Shown: piece after piece, positions 42,390 to 50,066 of the stretch
Position numbering within the stretch: the stretch's first letter is position 1
Layout: each line of letters starts with the position of its first letter
Origin: an uncultured Flavobacteriales bacterium
Lineage (GTDB): Bacteria > Bacteroidota > Bacteroidia > Flavobacteriales_G > Salibacteraceae
DNA length: 64,000 nt
Assembly (NCBI GenBank): GCA_943788725.1
Contig: CALSRJ010000001.1
Location: 248,001 to 312,000, forward strand
Direction: 5' to 3'
The notes under the pieces: generated by a model
Database searches by the model: none
Seen by the model: the letters and a program-made list of their open reading frames with translations, nothing else
Told to the model about the DNA's origin: nothing
Program-made: the position numbers and the translations under genes

Positions 42390-43675
42390 GATTGATCGGA
42401 TTTAGCATGGCGGCAGCTTCATTGCTCGTCTCGTTCGCATCGGCCTTCGGACAAAGGGTAACACTCATCGATGCTGAGCTTCACGTTCCGGTTCCTTACG
42501 CCACAGCAGAGTGGTTAGGGTCTGGTAGAGGTGTCGTAGCGGACGCATATGGCCGAATCGACGTAACAGACGCGCCTTCTGGTGTTCAACTACGCATTCG
42601 TTCTATTGGTTATCACGTCTGTATTCGGGTATTGGACTCCATCTCTGCTGACACGATTCAATTGCGCTCCAGTATCAAACAGCTGGATGAAGTGGTCGTT
42701 CGCCTCCTCTCTCCCCAAGCATACATCAAAAGGGCAATGAACAAGCTGAAAGAAAATTACAGCTTAGACTCCTTTGCTACAGAGAACTACTATCAGGAAA
42801 TGCTTGTTGAGAACGAGGATGTAATCAACCACTTAGAGGCATTCATAGAGGTTCACCATCCGGGCTATGAATCGGAAAGGGATTCCTTTGATGTACGAAT
42901 CAAGGCGGCCAAAAAATCGGACGCTGCCACCTTGAGTTTTATGACCAGGGAGCAGGAAAAGGAGCGAAAAAAGGAATGGAAGGTCGCGCGAAAAGAGGGA
43001 CGCCAAATGGACGAAGACACCTTTGAGTGGCCGCTCGAATTGGCCAGCCCTCCCCTTTTACTCTTGATCGACCCGCTGCGCCACAGTGACGAAAAAATGA
43101 CCGTAAACGAAGACAACGTTCAGTTTTTAGACAGCTCAAACGCTAGGTTTTACAATTACTGGTTTGGAAAGCCTGTCTCTGATGGAGAACGGACCCTGAT
43201 GGTGATTCACTTTGATCAACGAGAGGATGTGAAGCGATCCATGCTAAAGGGCACTTTGTGGATTGACCAAGAGACCGATGCATTTGTGAAAATATCTTTT
43301 GGACTCAGCGAGCGTGGCCTGAGACATTTGGTGCCTGGATATATGAAAGCTGCTCTTTGGGTATACGGCTTGGATTACGCATTGAAGGAAACGCTCTTTG
43401 AGTTTGAGTACGCACCCTTCGGAGATGAATGGAGGCTTCATACCACCCGCCTCAAAGCGAACGTTTGGTTGGAGAAAAGAAGGCTTTTCAATCCGAACGA
43501 AACCAGTGATTTTAATTACAAGTGTGAAATGATTACGACACGCACTTCATCCATTCAAACGCCATTTGAAAGTGACCGTAAATACGACACAAAAGAATTG
43601 CTGTCTGATCAACTGAAAGAAGTGTCGGATGCGGAATGGAAAGCATTGAAGAAGGAAAGTCGAAACTACTATTGA
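42386..43675 (+). CDS. Exported protein with carboxypeptidase-regulatory-like domain
   Basis: 429 residues: signal peptide (1-22, ending SAFGQ), a CarboxypepD_reg-like beta domain ('VTLIDAELHVPVPYATAEWL', 'DAYGRIDVTDAPSGVQLRIR', 'LDEVVVR') and then about 300 residues of beta-rich sequence. This layout matches Bacteroidota surface proteins whose N-terminus looks like that of SusC-type receptors but without plug and barrel. Function unknown. It overlaps recQ's stop by four bases (ATGA). Confidence 0.85.
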   Translation: MRLIGFSMAAASLLVSFASAFGQRVTLIDAELHVPVPYATAEWLGSGRGVVADAYGRIDVTDAPSGVQLRIRSIGYHVCIRVLDSISADTIQLRSSIKQLDEVVVRLLSPQAYIKRAMNKLKENYSLDSFATENYYQEMLVENEDVINHLEAFIEVHHPGYESERDSFDVRIKAAKKSDAATLSFMTREQEKERKKEWKVARKEGRQMDEDTFEWPLELASPPLLLLIDPLRHSDEKMTVNEDNVQFLDSSNARFYNYWFGKPVSDGERTLMVIHFDQREDVKRSMLKGTLWIDQETDAFVKISFGLSERGLRHLVPGYMKAALWVYGLDYALKETLFEFEYAPFGDEWRLHTTRLKANVWLEKRRLFNPNETSDFNYKCEMITTRTSSIQTPFESDRKYDTKELLSDQLKEVSDAEWKALKKESRNYY

Positions 43676-44673
43676 TCAAAGGCGACTACTACCCTTCCTT
43701 GAGTTTGTCCTTTTAGGATAAGGTCCATTTGATCCGTAATCTGCTCCAGAGGAATAAAGCTTCCATATGAAAGCAGGTCATCGATCTTCCACGCGCCGCT
43801 TAGTCTTGCCCAAATCTCTTTGCGCAGCGTCATTTCTGTTTCGGCAGAATCCACACCAAGAATATTGATGCCGTTCAACAAGAAGGGATACACCGTCATG
43901 TTCAGTTCATGCGAAGCGACCAAACCACAGCTCGCGACACTGCCATGGCGCTTGCACGCTTTTACGCAAGTGGCAAGGGTGTTCCCTCCCACGGTATCGA
44001 TAGCGCCGGCCCACTCGCCCATGAGAAGAGGTCTTCCACTTTGATCGTTGGCAAAAGACCTGGACTCAATGCGTGTGGCTCCGAGCCGCTTTAGAAATGC
44101 ATGCGCCGTTTCGTTTCCTGTGGATGCAATGACCTCGTATCCAGCCTTCGCCAAAATGCCAACTGCCATGCTACCCACACCCCCCGTTGCACCCGTCACG
44201 AGGATCTCGCCTTGGGAGGGGGACTGCCCCATACGTTCCATTTTATAGAGACTTAATCCAGCGGTGAATCCAGCCGTGCCATACACCATGGCCTCTTTCA
44301 GGGAAATACCGACTGGCATAGGAACCACCCATTTAGCGGGCACGCGAATGTATTCTTGAAATCCACCAGAGGTATTCATCCCGAGGTCGTATCCTGTAAC
44401 CAGCACTTCGTCTCCTGGCTTGAAATTGCCGTTGTTACTCAGAGCCACTACCCCGCAGGCATCCACTCCTGGGGTGTGAGGGTAGTATTTTGAAATGCCT
44501 TTGTGTCCAGATGCGGATAGTGCATCCTTATAATTGAGACCGGCAAAATGATTCTTAATGAGCACGTCACCCTCGGGAAGGGTACCTATTTGCTTTTCTT
44601 CTATCGCCCGGGAAAAGGTGCCGTCAACAGATTCACGCACGACGAGCGCCTTGAATGTAAATTGATCATCCAT
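43669..44673 (-). CDS. acuI: YhdH/AcuI-family NADPH-dependent acrylyl-CoA reductase-like MDR protein
   Basis: 334 residues. 'FKALVVRESVDGTFSRAIEE' and 'LNYKDALSASGHKGISKYYP' are the YhdH/YhfP opening, and 'ILVTGATGGVGSMAVGILAK' is the NADPH Rossmann motif. No zinc ligands are present, as expected for this MDR branch. AcuI reduces acryloyl-CoA to propanoyl-CoA and is used in dimethylsulfoniopropionate and 3-hydroxypropionate metabolism in marine bacteria. Quinone-oxidoreductase activity is the alternative. Ends convergent with the 42386 gene. Confidence 0.9.
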   Translation of the reverse strand: MDDQFTFKALVVRESVDGTFSRAIEEKQIGTLPEGDVLIKNHFAGLNYKDALSASGHKGISKYYPHTPGVDACGVVALSNNGNFKPGDEVLVTGYDLGMNTSGGFQEYIRVPAKWVVPMPVGISLKEAMVYGTAGFTAGLSLYKMERMGQSPSQGEILVTGATGGVGSMAVGILAKAGYEVIASTGNETAHAFLKRLGATRIESRSFANDQSGRPLLMGEWAGAIDTVGGNTLATCVKACKRHGSVASCGLVASHELNMTVYPFLLNGINILGVDSAETEMTLRKEIWARLSGAWKIDDLLSYGSFIPLEQITDQMDLILKGQTQGRVVVAFDQ

Positions 44674-44716
44674 GGCCTCGAAGGTAGAAACTTACGAGGA
44701 TTGATCTAGTAGCTAA

Positions 44717-45232
44717 TCAGGCTGAGATCACCCGAAACTTCTCCAATTCCCAATCCGAAGCAAAACGCTGCAGTCCAAGAAAGGCATCCCAAGAAAGCAC
44801 ACTTCCATTGCATGCGATTCCCTCCTCTTTGGTAATTAAGAATTCACCAAAGGAAACATCTCTGATCACCTCGCTGTTCTTTGAGGTAATCGTAAGCCTA
44901 GGCTTCAGCTCATTGACCTGATCATTGATCGAACGGTTGCCAGATAGGTGGATTACATTCACCCCTATTTGTTCCGCTGCCAAGTACAGCAGCAGGGAAT
45001 CTGAATAAGCCAACCCATAGATCGCCAGGCGATCTCCAGAGACCACTCCTATCGAAATCAGAGCACGAGCCACTTCGTTCATGCCTAAACCAATATCACG
45101 GAGCGAGATCACAGCCCCGAAGTCATCTTGTAGTTTCACTTCGATCTGTTCCTTTTCACTTTTGTGAAGAATCTCTGCTGCAGAGATGGCTGGCGATTCA
45201 ACCTTACCAAACACTTCTTGTAACACTTTCAT
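44717..45232 (-). CDS. AMP-binding-enzyme N-terminal fragment-like protein
   Basis: 171 residues from the ATG at 45232. 'NEVARALISIGVVSGDRLAI' followed by 'YGLAYSDSLLLYLAAEQIGV' and 'NVIHLSGNRSINDQVNELKP' is the opening of an acyl-CoA synthetase (the 'LISLGVKPGDRVAI' region). The protein stops before the P-loop (TSGSTGxPKG) and lacks every catalytic motif, so it cannot adenylate. The frame ends cleanly with TGA and downstream sequence contains no remaining synthetase part. It is either a decayed gene or a repurposed half-domain. Confidence 0.7.
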   Translation of the reverse strand: MKVLQEVFGKVESPAISAAEILHKSEKEQIEVKLQDDFGAVISLRDIGLGMNEVARALISIGVVSGDRLAIYGLAYSDSLLLYLAAEQIGVNVIHLSGNRSINDQVNELKPRLTITSKNSEVIRDVSFGEFLITKEEGIACNGSVLSWDAFLGLQRFASDWELEKFRVISA

Positions 45233-45256
45233 GACCGCAAATATTACCAACCTAAC

Positions 45257-45499
45257 CTAGCGACCGAGGTGGGTTTTGAGTTTAATATCAACACCTTTAT
45301 AACCAACAACCCTATCCAAGTATTCTCCCACTTGATAGCGATACGTCTTAGAGCGATTGTTGGTCAATCCTTTGATTTCGACCACCTGATCGGCCTTCTG
45401 ATCTACATAGATTTCCACTACGCTTTCTGGGTTATTCACGGTGAACACGTGCTCCAATTGATTGACTTCTTCCAAGTTATTAATGATTGGTTTCGTCAA
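45257..45499 (-). CDS. Small hypothetical protein
   Basis: 80 residues, mixed alpha/beta, no signal or membrane segment ('NPESVVEIYVDQKADQVVEI', 'KTYRYQVGEYLDRVVGYKGV'). It precedes the AMP-binding fragment by 24 bases on the same strand, so the two are probably co-transcribed. No family is recognised. Confidence 0.65.
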   Translation of the reverse strand: MTKPIINNLEEVNQLEHVFTVNNPESVVEIYVDQKADQVVEIKGLTNNRSKTYRYQVGEYLDRVVGYKGVDIKLKTHLGR

Positions 45500-45609
45500 G
45501 ATTACACTTAGTTATGGTAATTTATACTGTAAGTTAGCGAATGTTGCATATCATTGCCTAATCCTCAATGAGGGATGCTGAAAAATGAAGATTTGTCAAC
45601 CCAAAACAC

Positions 45610-46089
45610 ATGAGAATAGATATTGATAAAACGGATCGCCAAATCCTTACTTACTTGATCGAGGATGCCCGCATGCCCTTCACGGAGATCGCAAAGCACC
45701 TTGGGGTAGCGCCCGGGACCGTGCACGGAAGGGTTAAAAAAATGGAAAGGCGAGGGATTATTACGGGTGCCACGCTTACCGTGAATTACGAAACCGTCGG
45801 CTATGCTTTCACATCGTACGTCGGGTTGATACTCGCCAAGACCATTGATGCCGAGAAGATCATGACAGGGTTGCGTGAAATTCCAGAAGTTACGGTTGCG
45901 CACATTGCCACCGGGCAATTCTCAATCTTCTCTAAGATAAGGTGCCGAGATACCCATCACGCGAAACAGGTAATTTTCAAGATGAATAGTCTTCCGGGAG
46001 TGCTGCGTTCCGAGACGATGATCAGTTTAGAAGAGTCTATCAACGACAAGAAAAGACTCTTTAAAGACATTTTCGAACTTCCGATATGA
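45610..46089 (+). CDS. Lrp/AsnC family transcriptional regulator
   Basis: 159 residues. The N-terminal HTH reads 'FTEIAKHLGVAPGTVHGRVK' and the RAM ligand domain follows ('SYVGLILAKTIDAEKIMTGL', 'VTVAHIATGQFSIFSKIRCR'). These feast-famine regulators bind amino acids and assemble as octamers. The final residues are convergent with the ketoacyl synthase gene (adjacent stops). It could regulate the divergent 45257 gene, but no operator is obvious. Confidence 0.93.
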   Translation: MRIDIDKTDRQILTYLIEDARMPFTEIAKHLGVAPGTVHGRVKKMERRGIITGATLTVNYETVGYAFTSYVGLILAKTIDAEKIMTGLREIPEVTVAHIATGQFSIFSKIRCRDTHHAKQVIFKMNSLPGVLRSETMISLEESINDKKRLFKDIFELPI

Positions 46090-47160
46090 TCAGACGCGGT
46101 AGCAGAATGCGTTGATGTTCATACCGGCTCCAACGGAGGCAAAAAGTGCGACATCTCCGGGTGCAACGACATGTTCAGGCAACTTACCGTGCACTACCCT
46201 GTCATACAATGTAGGGACTGTAGCTACAGAGCTGTTTCCCAATTCATGCACGCTCATCGGCATGATGTTCTCTGGCACTTCTTTGATGTTGTAGAGTCGA
46301 TATAAACGCTTAATCACCCCTTCATCCAACTTCTCATTGGCCTGATGAATGAATATCTTATTCACCTCTCGTATATCTATATTGGCGTCGTCAAGGCACT
46401 TCTTCATCGCAACGGGCACGTTGGTCAAGGCATATTCGTACACCTTCCGGCCTTTCATCTTGATGTATCGGACCCGTGGATCTGATTCCGGATAATTCGA
46501 TTTTCCTAAGTACAAGTAAAAAGCTTCGTCAAGCGTATGACTCATGGCAGCAGTAGATAATATACCACTGTCTCGACCGGTTTCATCGAAGCGAAGGATA
46601 CAAGCTCCTGCTCCATCCGAAAAGATCATGCTATCTCGATCGTAATCATCCAAGACCCGAGACAGGGTCTCTGAGCCAATGACTAACGCCGTCTTAGCTG
46701 AACCTGCCCGGAAGTATGCGTCGCATTGAATAACTCCTTGCACCCAACCCGGACAGCCAAAAAGGATGTCATAGGCCACGCAAAAAGGATTCTCGATTTT
46801 GAGGGCATGCTTTACTCGGGAAGCAAGAGCTGGCAAAACATCGGTCTGAATCGTATGCTTCTTAACATCACCAAAATTGTGGGCGAAAACGATTTGATCG
46901 ATCGTTTCCGGATCAATCCCAGCATCCTCAATGGCTAGTTTTGCGGCAATCGTGCCAATCACAGAAGAGGCCTGATTCTCATCGATGTACCTGCGCTTTT
47001 CGATTCCTGTGATGTTCTGGAACTTCTCTGTAATTACTTCTGGAGGGGTATCTATCGGCTCTTGGCCTTCCGTGTAGAAATGATGCCGTTGAAAATGATC
47101 ATTATCGACGACGTTCGGCGGCAAATAGCTACCCGTTCCTATGATCTGTGTTCGTTTCAT
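46090..47160 (-). CDS. Beta-ketoacyl-ACP synthase III-type enzyme (KAS III-like)
   Basis: 356 residues. The catalytic triad can be read: Cys in 'YDILFGCPGWVQGVIQ' (about 133), His in 'KIFIHQANEKLDEG' and Asn in 'VHELGNSSVATVP'. Fatty-acid initiation (FabH), alkyl-resorcinol or OleA-type condensation are all possible. The extension 'GQEPIDTPPEVITEKFQNIT' and lack of neighbouring fab genes suggest a specialised enzyme. Location: cytosol. Confidence 0.9.
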   Translation of the reverse strand: MKRTQIIGTGSYLPPNVVDNDHFQRHHFYTEGQEPIDTPPEVITEKFQNITGIEKRRYIDENQASSVIGTIAAKLAIEDAGIDPETIDQIVFAHNFGDVKKHTIQTDVLPALASRVKHALKIENPFCVAYDILFGCPGWVQGVIQCDAYFRAGSAKTALVIGSETLSRVLDDYDRDSMIFSDGAGACILRFDETGRDSGILSTAAMSHTLDEAFYLYLGKSNYPESDPRVRYIKMKGRKVYEYALTNVPVAMKKCLDDANIDIREVNKIFIHQANEKLDEGVIKRLYRLYNIKEVPENIMPMSVHELGNSSVATVPTLYDRVVHGKLPEHVVAPGDVALFASVGAGMNINAFCYRV

Positions 47161-47302
47161 CGCATCAACTTTACATCAATAGTAAGATGCTCCGCATTCC
47201 TAGACAACTTGACTTGACAAATAATCTGAAATGTTGAAAGTTTTAAAATTTCGAGGCCCTTCCAGTGGAAATTTGACAATGCGACGCTTGTCACTGAATT
47301 TG

Positions 47303-47310
47303 TACCCTTG
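47303..47310 (+). promoter_or_regulatory. Near-consensus -7 element
   Basis: TACCCTTG differs once from TAnnTTTG and lies four bases before the first ATG (47314). Transcription would start near or after that ATG, so the second ATG at 47323 may be the true start of the following gene. Confidence 0.35.
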
Positions 47311-47313
47311 TAA

Positions 47314-48033
47314 ATGAAGCGCATGAAGAACCTTATCTACTTCCTGATTTCGCTTAGCCTGTTGAACGGCTTCTCTCCAAAGGCATCCGCCCAAAAGCCG
47401 CTGTCGGTGGAAGAATTGCACGACTACGCTGACTCTGTGCTAGGACCACCTGACCTCCTGGTACAGGGAAGGATCTATCCTGGCACCAATCGATCTGCAG
47501 AAGGCCACCCTTATCTTTTCAGCGATTCCTTTACCGACGCTACCCTCTTCATTAAGGACTTGAAGTATGAAGACATTCCCGTCTTGATTGACTTGGAAAA
47601 GGATCAATTGGTGATGCGCTATTCGATCAAAGACGTTTATCGGTACATCATGCTTTCAGAAACGGTCATCGATTCGGTGCATGTATATGATCGACACTTC
47701 ATTTCTTCCCAACTCACACCGCTGTGGAGCCGCGCACATCTTCCTGAGGTTGTTTACCGCGGTCAATACATCTTGCTCCGGCAATACGAAAAACGATTCA
47801 TCGGCACCTACTCTGATTTCACTCCGCACGGCAGGTTTTCGAAGTTAGAATCGAAACTTTACCAGATCAACGGAGACGAAGTGCTGACACTGCGAAGAAA
47901 GAAAGACCTGCTTGCGTTGACAAAGGACTCCAAAGCCGCCAAGCGTGAAATGCGACGGTTGAGATTCCACCTCCGTCGTGCCAATAATGAACAGCTCATA
48001 GCAGCGATGAAATGGATAGAGGATGCGAAGTAG
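47314..48033 (+). CDS. Exported hypothetical protein (239 aa)
   Basis: Signal peptide (about 4-27, cleavage at KASAQ). The mature part is rich in Y, L and charged residues ('LVMRYSIKDVYRYIMLSETV', 'YRGQYILLRQYEKRFIGTYS') and resembles uncharacterised Bacteroidota periplasmic proteins. It overlaps the next gene by 11 bases, so the two are coupled. ATG 47323 is an equal candidate start. Function unknown. Confidence 0.8.
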   Translation: MKRMKNLIYFLISLSLLNGFSPKASAQKPLSVEELHDYADSVLGPPDLLVQGRIYPGTNRSAEGHPYLFSDSFTDATLFIKDLKYEDIPVLIDLEKDQLVMRYSIKDVYRYIMLSETVIDSVHVYDRHFISSQLTPLWSRAHLPEVVYRGQYILLRQYEKRFIGTYSDFTPHGRFSKLESKLYQINGDEVLTLRRKKDLLALTKDSKAAKREMRRLRFHLRRANNEQLIAAMKWIEDAK

Positions 48034-49129
48034 GCAGGCGCTTATCATTCTCTTTTTGGGATGTCTCCTGTCATACCAAGGAATTGCCCAGGCAGACGTC
48101 CAGCTTCCAAAACACTTGCCTAATAAATCGCTGAGTGAGCTTGCGCTTTGGGCAAACGACTCTGCCCATGTGCGGATTTATGTTGACCCATCGATTGAAG
48201 GGCTAATCATCTCCTCTGAGCAGGAAACCACACCTAGCCTCCTATCTGTGCTAACTTCCTCCGCGCGCAAATCGAATTTCCATGTTCACACCGACGAGAG
48301 AGGCTTCAGCTTACCTCAAACCTCTGGAATTCACCAAGTATTTGTGTGCGCTCTCCGGTCCGATAAGTCTGTGGATGTGTTGATCAAGGATGAATTCTCT
48401 ACCGCTGAAGGTCATCTCGAATGGAAGCCAGATTCCTTCATCAAAACAGGTTTGTCATTGGATGAGGCATTCATCAATCATCAGATTTGCAGTGGTCTTA
48501 TGAAGGAATGGGTGCAACCCATGGCTTCAGACACCGCAAGGTCTCCTCACCCGCTAAATTCACCGACTGCCCGCATTCAAACTGTCGACTATGTAGCGTT
48601 AACATCCGTCAGCCAGATGCTTGACGAAATTGTCCCCATGACCTCTGCGAGGAAAAAAGATGGAATTCCCTATGTACATGTCTTTAATCCAGGCACCAAA
48701 CGTTCGTACGACGAACCCCTGCTGATGGTTGACCACCTCCCCGTGCAAGACGCCACTACCTTTCTCAACACTGCGATTGACAAGGTGTCTAGCGTAGACG
48801 TATTTGCGGAAGAGCTTGTCATTGGCAAAGAAATATTTCAAGGAGCGGTAAACCTGAACACACACGCTAGTGGAGCTCAAAGCACGTCCTTGCCCAAGAA
48901 TTGCATAGTTGTTGAATACGCTACGCTCACGTATTTCGACAACGACAACAACGGTCCGGAAAATGGGGCGCTGAACATTTGCAACACTCTGTTTTGGAGT
49001 GTTTTAAAGGATGACAGCTCATCCATGGATATACCCTTTCAAAAAGGCTCAGGAGACGAATACAGCTTGCTCGTCACAGGTTATCGAGACGATGGCACCA
49101 CTTATTTTCAGACAGTCTCCTTGAAATAG
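48023..49129 (+). CDS. Exported protein with TonB-plug-like segment
   Basis: 368 residues with signal peptide (ending GIAQA). The region 215-280 reads 'DEPLLMVDHLPVQDATTFLN', then 'VSSVDVFAEELVIGKEIFQG', which resembles a TonB-receptor plug ('PLVLIDGVPV..', 'I..IDVL..P..G...FDG') as found at the end of large Bacteroidota plug-carrying proteins. There is no barrel. The protein pairs with 47314 in one transcript and may be a periplasmic or outer-membrane accessory factor. Confidence 0.75.
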   Translation: MRSRQALIILFLGCLLSYQGIAQADVQLPKHLPNKSLSELALWANDSAHVRIYVDPSIEGLIISSEQETTPSLLSVLTSSARKSNFHVHTDERGFSLPQTSGIHQVFVCALRSDKSVDVLIKDEFSTAEGHLEWKPDSFIKTGLSLDEAFINHQICSGLMKEWVQPMASDTARSPHPLNSPTARIQTVDYVALTSVSQMLDEIVPMTSARKKDGIPYVHVFNPGTKRSYDEPLLMVDHLPVQDATTFLNTAIDKVSSVDVFAEELVIGKEIFQGAVNLNTHASGAQSTSLPKNCIVVEYATLTYFDNDNNGPENGALNICNTLFWSVLKDDSSSMDIPFQKGSGDEYSLLVTGYRDDGTTYFQTVSLK

Positions 49130-49169
49130 GTTCATCCGATGACTGGAGAGCAAAGCCTACATTTAAACT

Positions 49170-49667
49170 GTGAGCAGAGGATTTGTTAAAGAAGACGATC
49201 AGGAGGAACCTCCATTTGTGCCACCAAGGGCTTCATTGCCCCTTGGGGTGGATAATTATGTCACTTCGGAAGGATTTGAACTCTTGAAACAGGAAAGAGA
49301 GGAATTGCTCCAATCTCGCAAGAAGACGCTCTCGCTGAGTGAGCGGGATCGCAGAAGAGAAAACACCGTCATCGACGTGAAGATATCCCAGCTGGATGAG
49401 CGCATCGATTCTGCACAACTCATTGAGCACAATGAACATCCGAGTGAAGTTCGGTTTGGGGTTGAGGTCAGTTTCAAGCCTGTCTCCCCCAAAGGACCTC
49501 TCCGAACATTCAAGATCGTCGGGGTAGACGAAGCCAATATTCGTGTGTTGAAGGTTTCCTTTACGGCGCCTATAGTTCAGGCTATGATGGGAAAGCATGT
49601 CGGAGACACCTTTGCCTTTGAGCAAGCTGGAACACCCATTCAGTTCGAGATCACCAACATAGCATGA
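49170..49667 (+). CDS. GreA/GreB family transcript cleavage factor
   Basis: 165 residues from a GTG start ('SRGFVKEDDQEEPPFVPPRA'). The N-terminal coiled coil (about 30-85: 'YVTSEGFELLKQEREELLQS') and the C-terminal FKBP-like domain ('VRFGVEVSFKPV', 'GKHVGDTFAFEQAGTPIQFE') are Gre-like. The opening phrase with two prolines is typical of the Bacteroidota GreB-like branch. It rescues backtracked RNA polymerase by stimulating transcript cleavage. Confidence 0.9.
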   Translation: MSRGFVKEDDQEEPPFVPPRASLPLGVDNYVTSEGFELLKQEREELLQSRKKTLSLSERDRRRENTVIDVKISQLDERIDSAQLIEHNEHPSEVRFGVEVSFKPVSPKGPLRTFKIVGVDEANIRVLKVSFTAPIVQAMMGKHVGDTFAFEQAGTPIQFEITNIA

Positions 49668-50066
49668 TCAATCGTCTGCGTCCTTCAAACGGTCTTTGAC
49701 GTACTCGATTTCAGTCTTACCGTGTGCCACGGGTTTGCCATCTTCACCCAGTGCCACCATGGTGATGTTGTCAATACTAATGATGGTTTGTCGGGTCATT
49801 TTGTTCCTCACCTCGCACGATAGCGTGATAGAGGTTCTACCCCACTTTGCAACCTCGATTCCAATCTCCACAATGTCTCCCTGCTGCGCGGCAGAAACAA
49901 AATTGATATCTGACATGTATTTGGTAACCACCCGTTTGTTGTCAAGCTGAATGATGGTATAGAGTGCTGCCTCCTCATCGATCCACTGTAATAGCCTCCC
50001 CCCAAAAAGGGTTTCGTTTGCGTTTAAATCTTCGGGTTTTACCCATTTTCTCGTGTGAAACTTCAT
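49668..50066 (-). CDS. Acyl-CoA thioesterase (hotdog fold, YciA-like)
   Basis: 132 residues. 'LNANETLFGGRLLQWIDEEA' with 'SDINFVSAAQQGDIVEIGIE' is the 4-hydroxybenzoyl/YciA-type hotdog signature; the helix 'GGRLLQWIDE' holds the catalytic acid. It hydrolyses acyl-CoAs in the cytosol. The start overlaps the acs end by four bases (ATGA), so acs and this thioesterase form an operon, a pairing that could balance acyl/acetyl-CoA. Confidence 0.92.
   Translation of the reverse strand: MKFHTRKWVKPEDLNANETLFGGRLLQWIDEEAALYTIIQLDNKRVVTKYMSDINFVSAAQQGDIVEIGIEVAKWGRTSITLSCEVRNKMTRQTIISIDNITMVALGEDGKPVAHGKTEIEYVKDRLKDADD

Noticed and set aside
49233-49625. Minus-strand frame opposite the Gre factor gene
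   Set aside because: Antisense to a conserved gene and without family likeness.
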